Origin: Candidatus Nanohalarchaeota archaeon
GTDB taxonomy: Archaea; EX4484-52; B79-G9
NCBI GenBank assembly: GCA_003660865.1
Contig: QMVA01000112.1
Coordinates: forward strand, 1 to 5,447
Length of the DNA stretch: 5,447 bases
Direction: 5' to 3'
The translations under genes and the position numbers were made by a program. Numbering within the stretch: the first letter of the stretch is position 1; each line of letters opens with the position of its first letter. The notes under the pieces were generated by a model that saw nothing but the letters and a program-made list of their open reading frames with translations, did not search any database and had not been told where the DNA came from. This document shows positions 4,900 to 5,447 of the stretch, piece after piece.

Positions 4900-5447
4900 C
4901 TATTCTCTGTCAGTTAAAGTATATGCCCTTTTTCTAATTAAATCCAATAGCTTCTTTCTTCCAAGCATTAGGTTTACTCCAGATTCTTCTGCGGGCGTTT
5001 TTCCATTGAGGCCTTGATGCGGATTTACAAAGTTGTGAATTATGTGATTCAGATTGAGGAAACTTTCGGCACCGTCAAAACTCCTGAAGCCTCTACGCAT
5101 GTTTTGTAAACGATCATCACGTTTTCCATTGTAACGATCCATTGCATTGTTATTGTATTTGCGACCCGCGGTTTTGGCTTTTATTGGAACACCAAAGTTA
5201 GTTTTGCAACACGATAGAACAATTTATTGAATGCATTCCTGTAATTCCAAAATTTGTCACTCACGAAAGTGATTAGCTTTCTTTCCTTACCGGATTTATG
5301 TTTTTCTTCCTCGTATTTTTCAAGCTTAACTTCGCCACTTCTACATAGCTCACGCTAATTTTGTCAGTAATGTCATTTGATAGTTGGTGTTTACCACCGC
5401 AATTTTAGTGATTTATCCTCATAAATTCTGGTAAAATCCTCCAAAAC
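4900..5447 (-). mobile_element. Decayed DDE (IS6/IS240-like) transposase, partial at window edge
   Basis: The C-terminal 80 codons (from 5142) are open and read MDRYNGKRDDRLQNMRRGF, then HNFVNPHQGLNGKTPAEESG and LLDLIRKRA, a signature of archaeal rve/DDE transposases. Upstream the same protein continues in other frames: VPIKAKTAGRKYNNNA, then (frameshift near 5191-5197) ERKLITFVSDKFWNYRNAFNKL with the second catalytic Asp, then (frameshift near 5351-5355) GKHQLSNDITDKIS, then a further break near 5405-5412. The position expected for the catalytic Glu (N-N-x-x-E-R-x-N-G) is Asp here. At least three frame lesions mean it is non-functional. The N-terminus lies beyond the window. No terminal inverted repeat can be placed beyond the stop, because nth homology begins 3 nt later. 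Confidence 0.85.

Noticed and set aside
4799..5017. 72-codon plus-strand frame at the right
   Set aside because: Antisense to the nth N-terminal fragment and the transposase C-terminus, both of which are recognisable on the minus strand.
1..5447. CRISPR array, tRNA or rRNA
   Set aside because: No regularly spaced direct repeats, no cloverleaf-like segment with a T-arm consensus, and no rRNA-like stretch were seen on either strand.

Overview
The window looks archaeal and reads as an accessory, rearranged stretch of chromosome. The evidence is an ER/archaeal-type signal peptidase with a catalytic His instead of Lys, TATA-like boxes about 25-27 nt upstream of several start codons with no room for a Shine-Dalgarno (leaderless transcription), an archaeal-style RelB/RelE toxin-antitoxin pair, and long Cys-rich and Ig-like secreted proteins. 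The AT-rich, compact character fits a DPANN archaeon or an Altiarchaeota-like lineage, but no marker here fixes the phylum.

Layout. 1-90: tail of a probable transposase (+). 91-217: remnants, including a truncated minus-strand gene start with a strong ribosome binding site. 218-403: C-terminal fragment of a second endonuclease III gene (-). 415-956: toxin-antitoxin operon (+) with an intact antitoxin and a frameshifted RelE-type toxin. 980-1630: intact endonuclease III, nth (-). 1735-2422: a probable two-gene minus-strand operon, signal peptidase I followed by a small two-helix membrane protein, ending in a hairpin. 2423-2473: a 51-bp divergent promoter region with one nearly symmetric TATA box. 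2474-3181: membrane-anchored or secreted protein with seven cysteines (+), unrecognised. 3182-3469: mostly empty intergenic region. 3470-4789: large surface protein with signal peptide, Ig-like repeats, Cys-rich modules and a C-terminal PGL-helix-basic tail (+). 4809-4896: N-terminal fragment of the second nth copy (-). 4900-5447: decayed DDE transposase (-), running off the window.

How the genes may work together. The central block (1735-4789) reads as a cell-envelope module: a signal peptidase and a small membrane partner are divergently co-promoted with an exported protein, and a second exported protein with a possible sortase-type tail follows. The most interesting hypothesis is that the signal peptidase is dedicated to its divergent neighbour, by analogy with SipW and TasA. 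The outer parts are debris from mobile elements. The two fragments of a second nth gene lie at opposite ends of the window, in the same orientation and in the order expected if one gene had been split, with the intact nth and the envelope module between them. That suggests the middle block arrived by insertion or by duplication and recombination.
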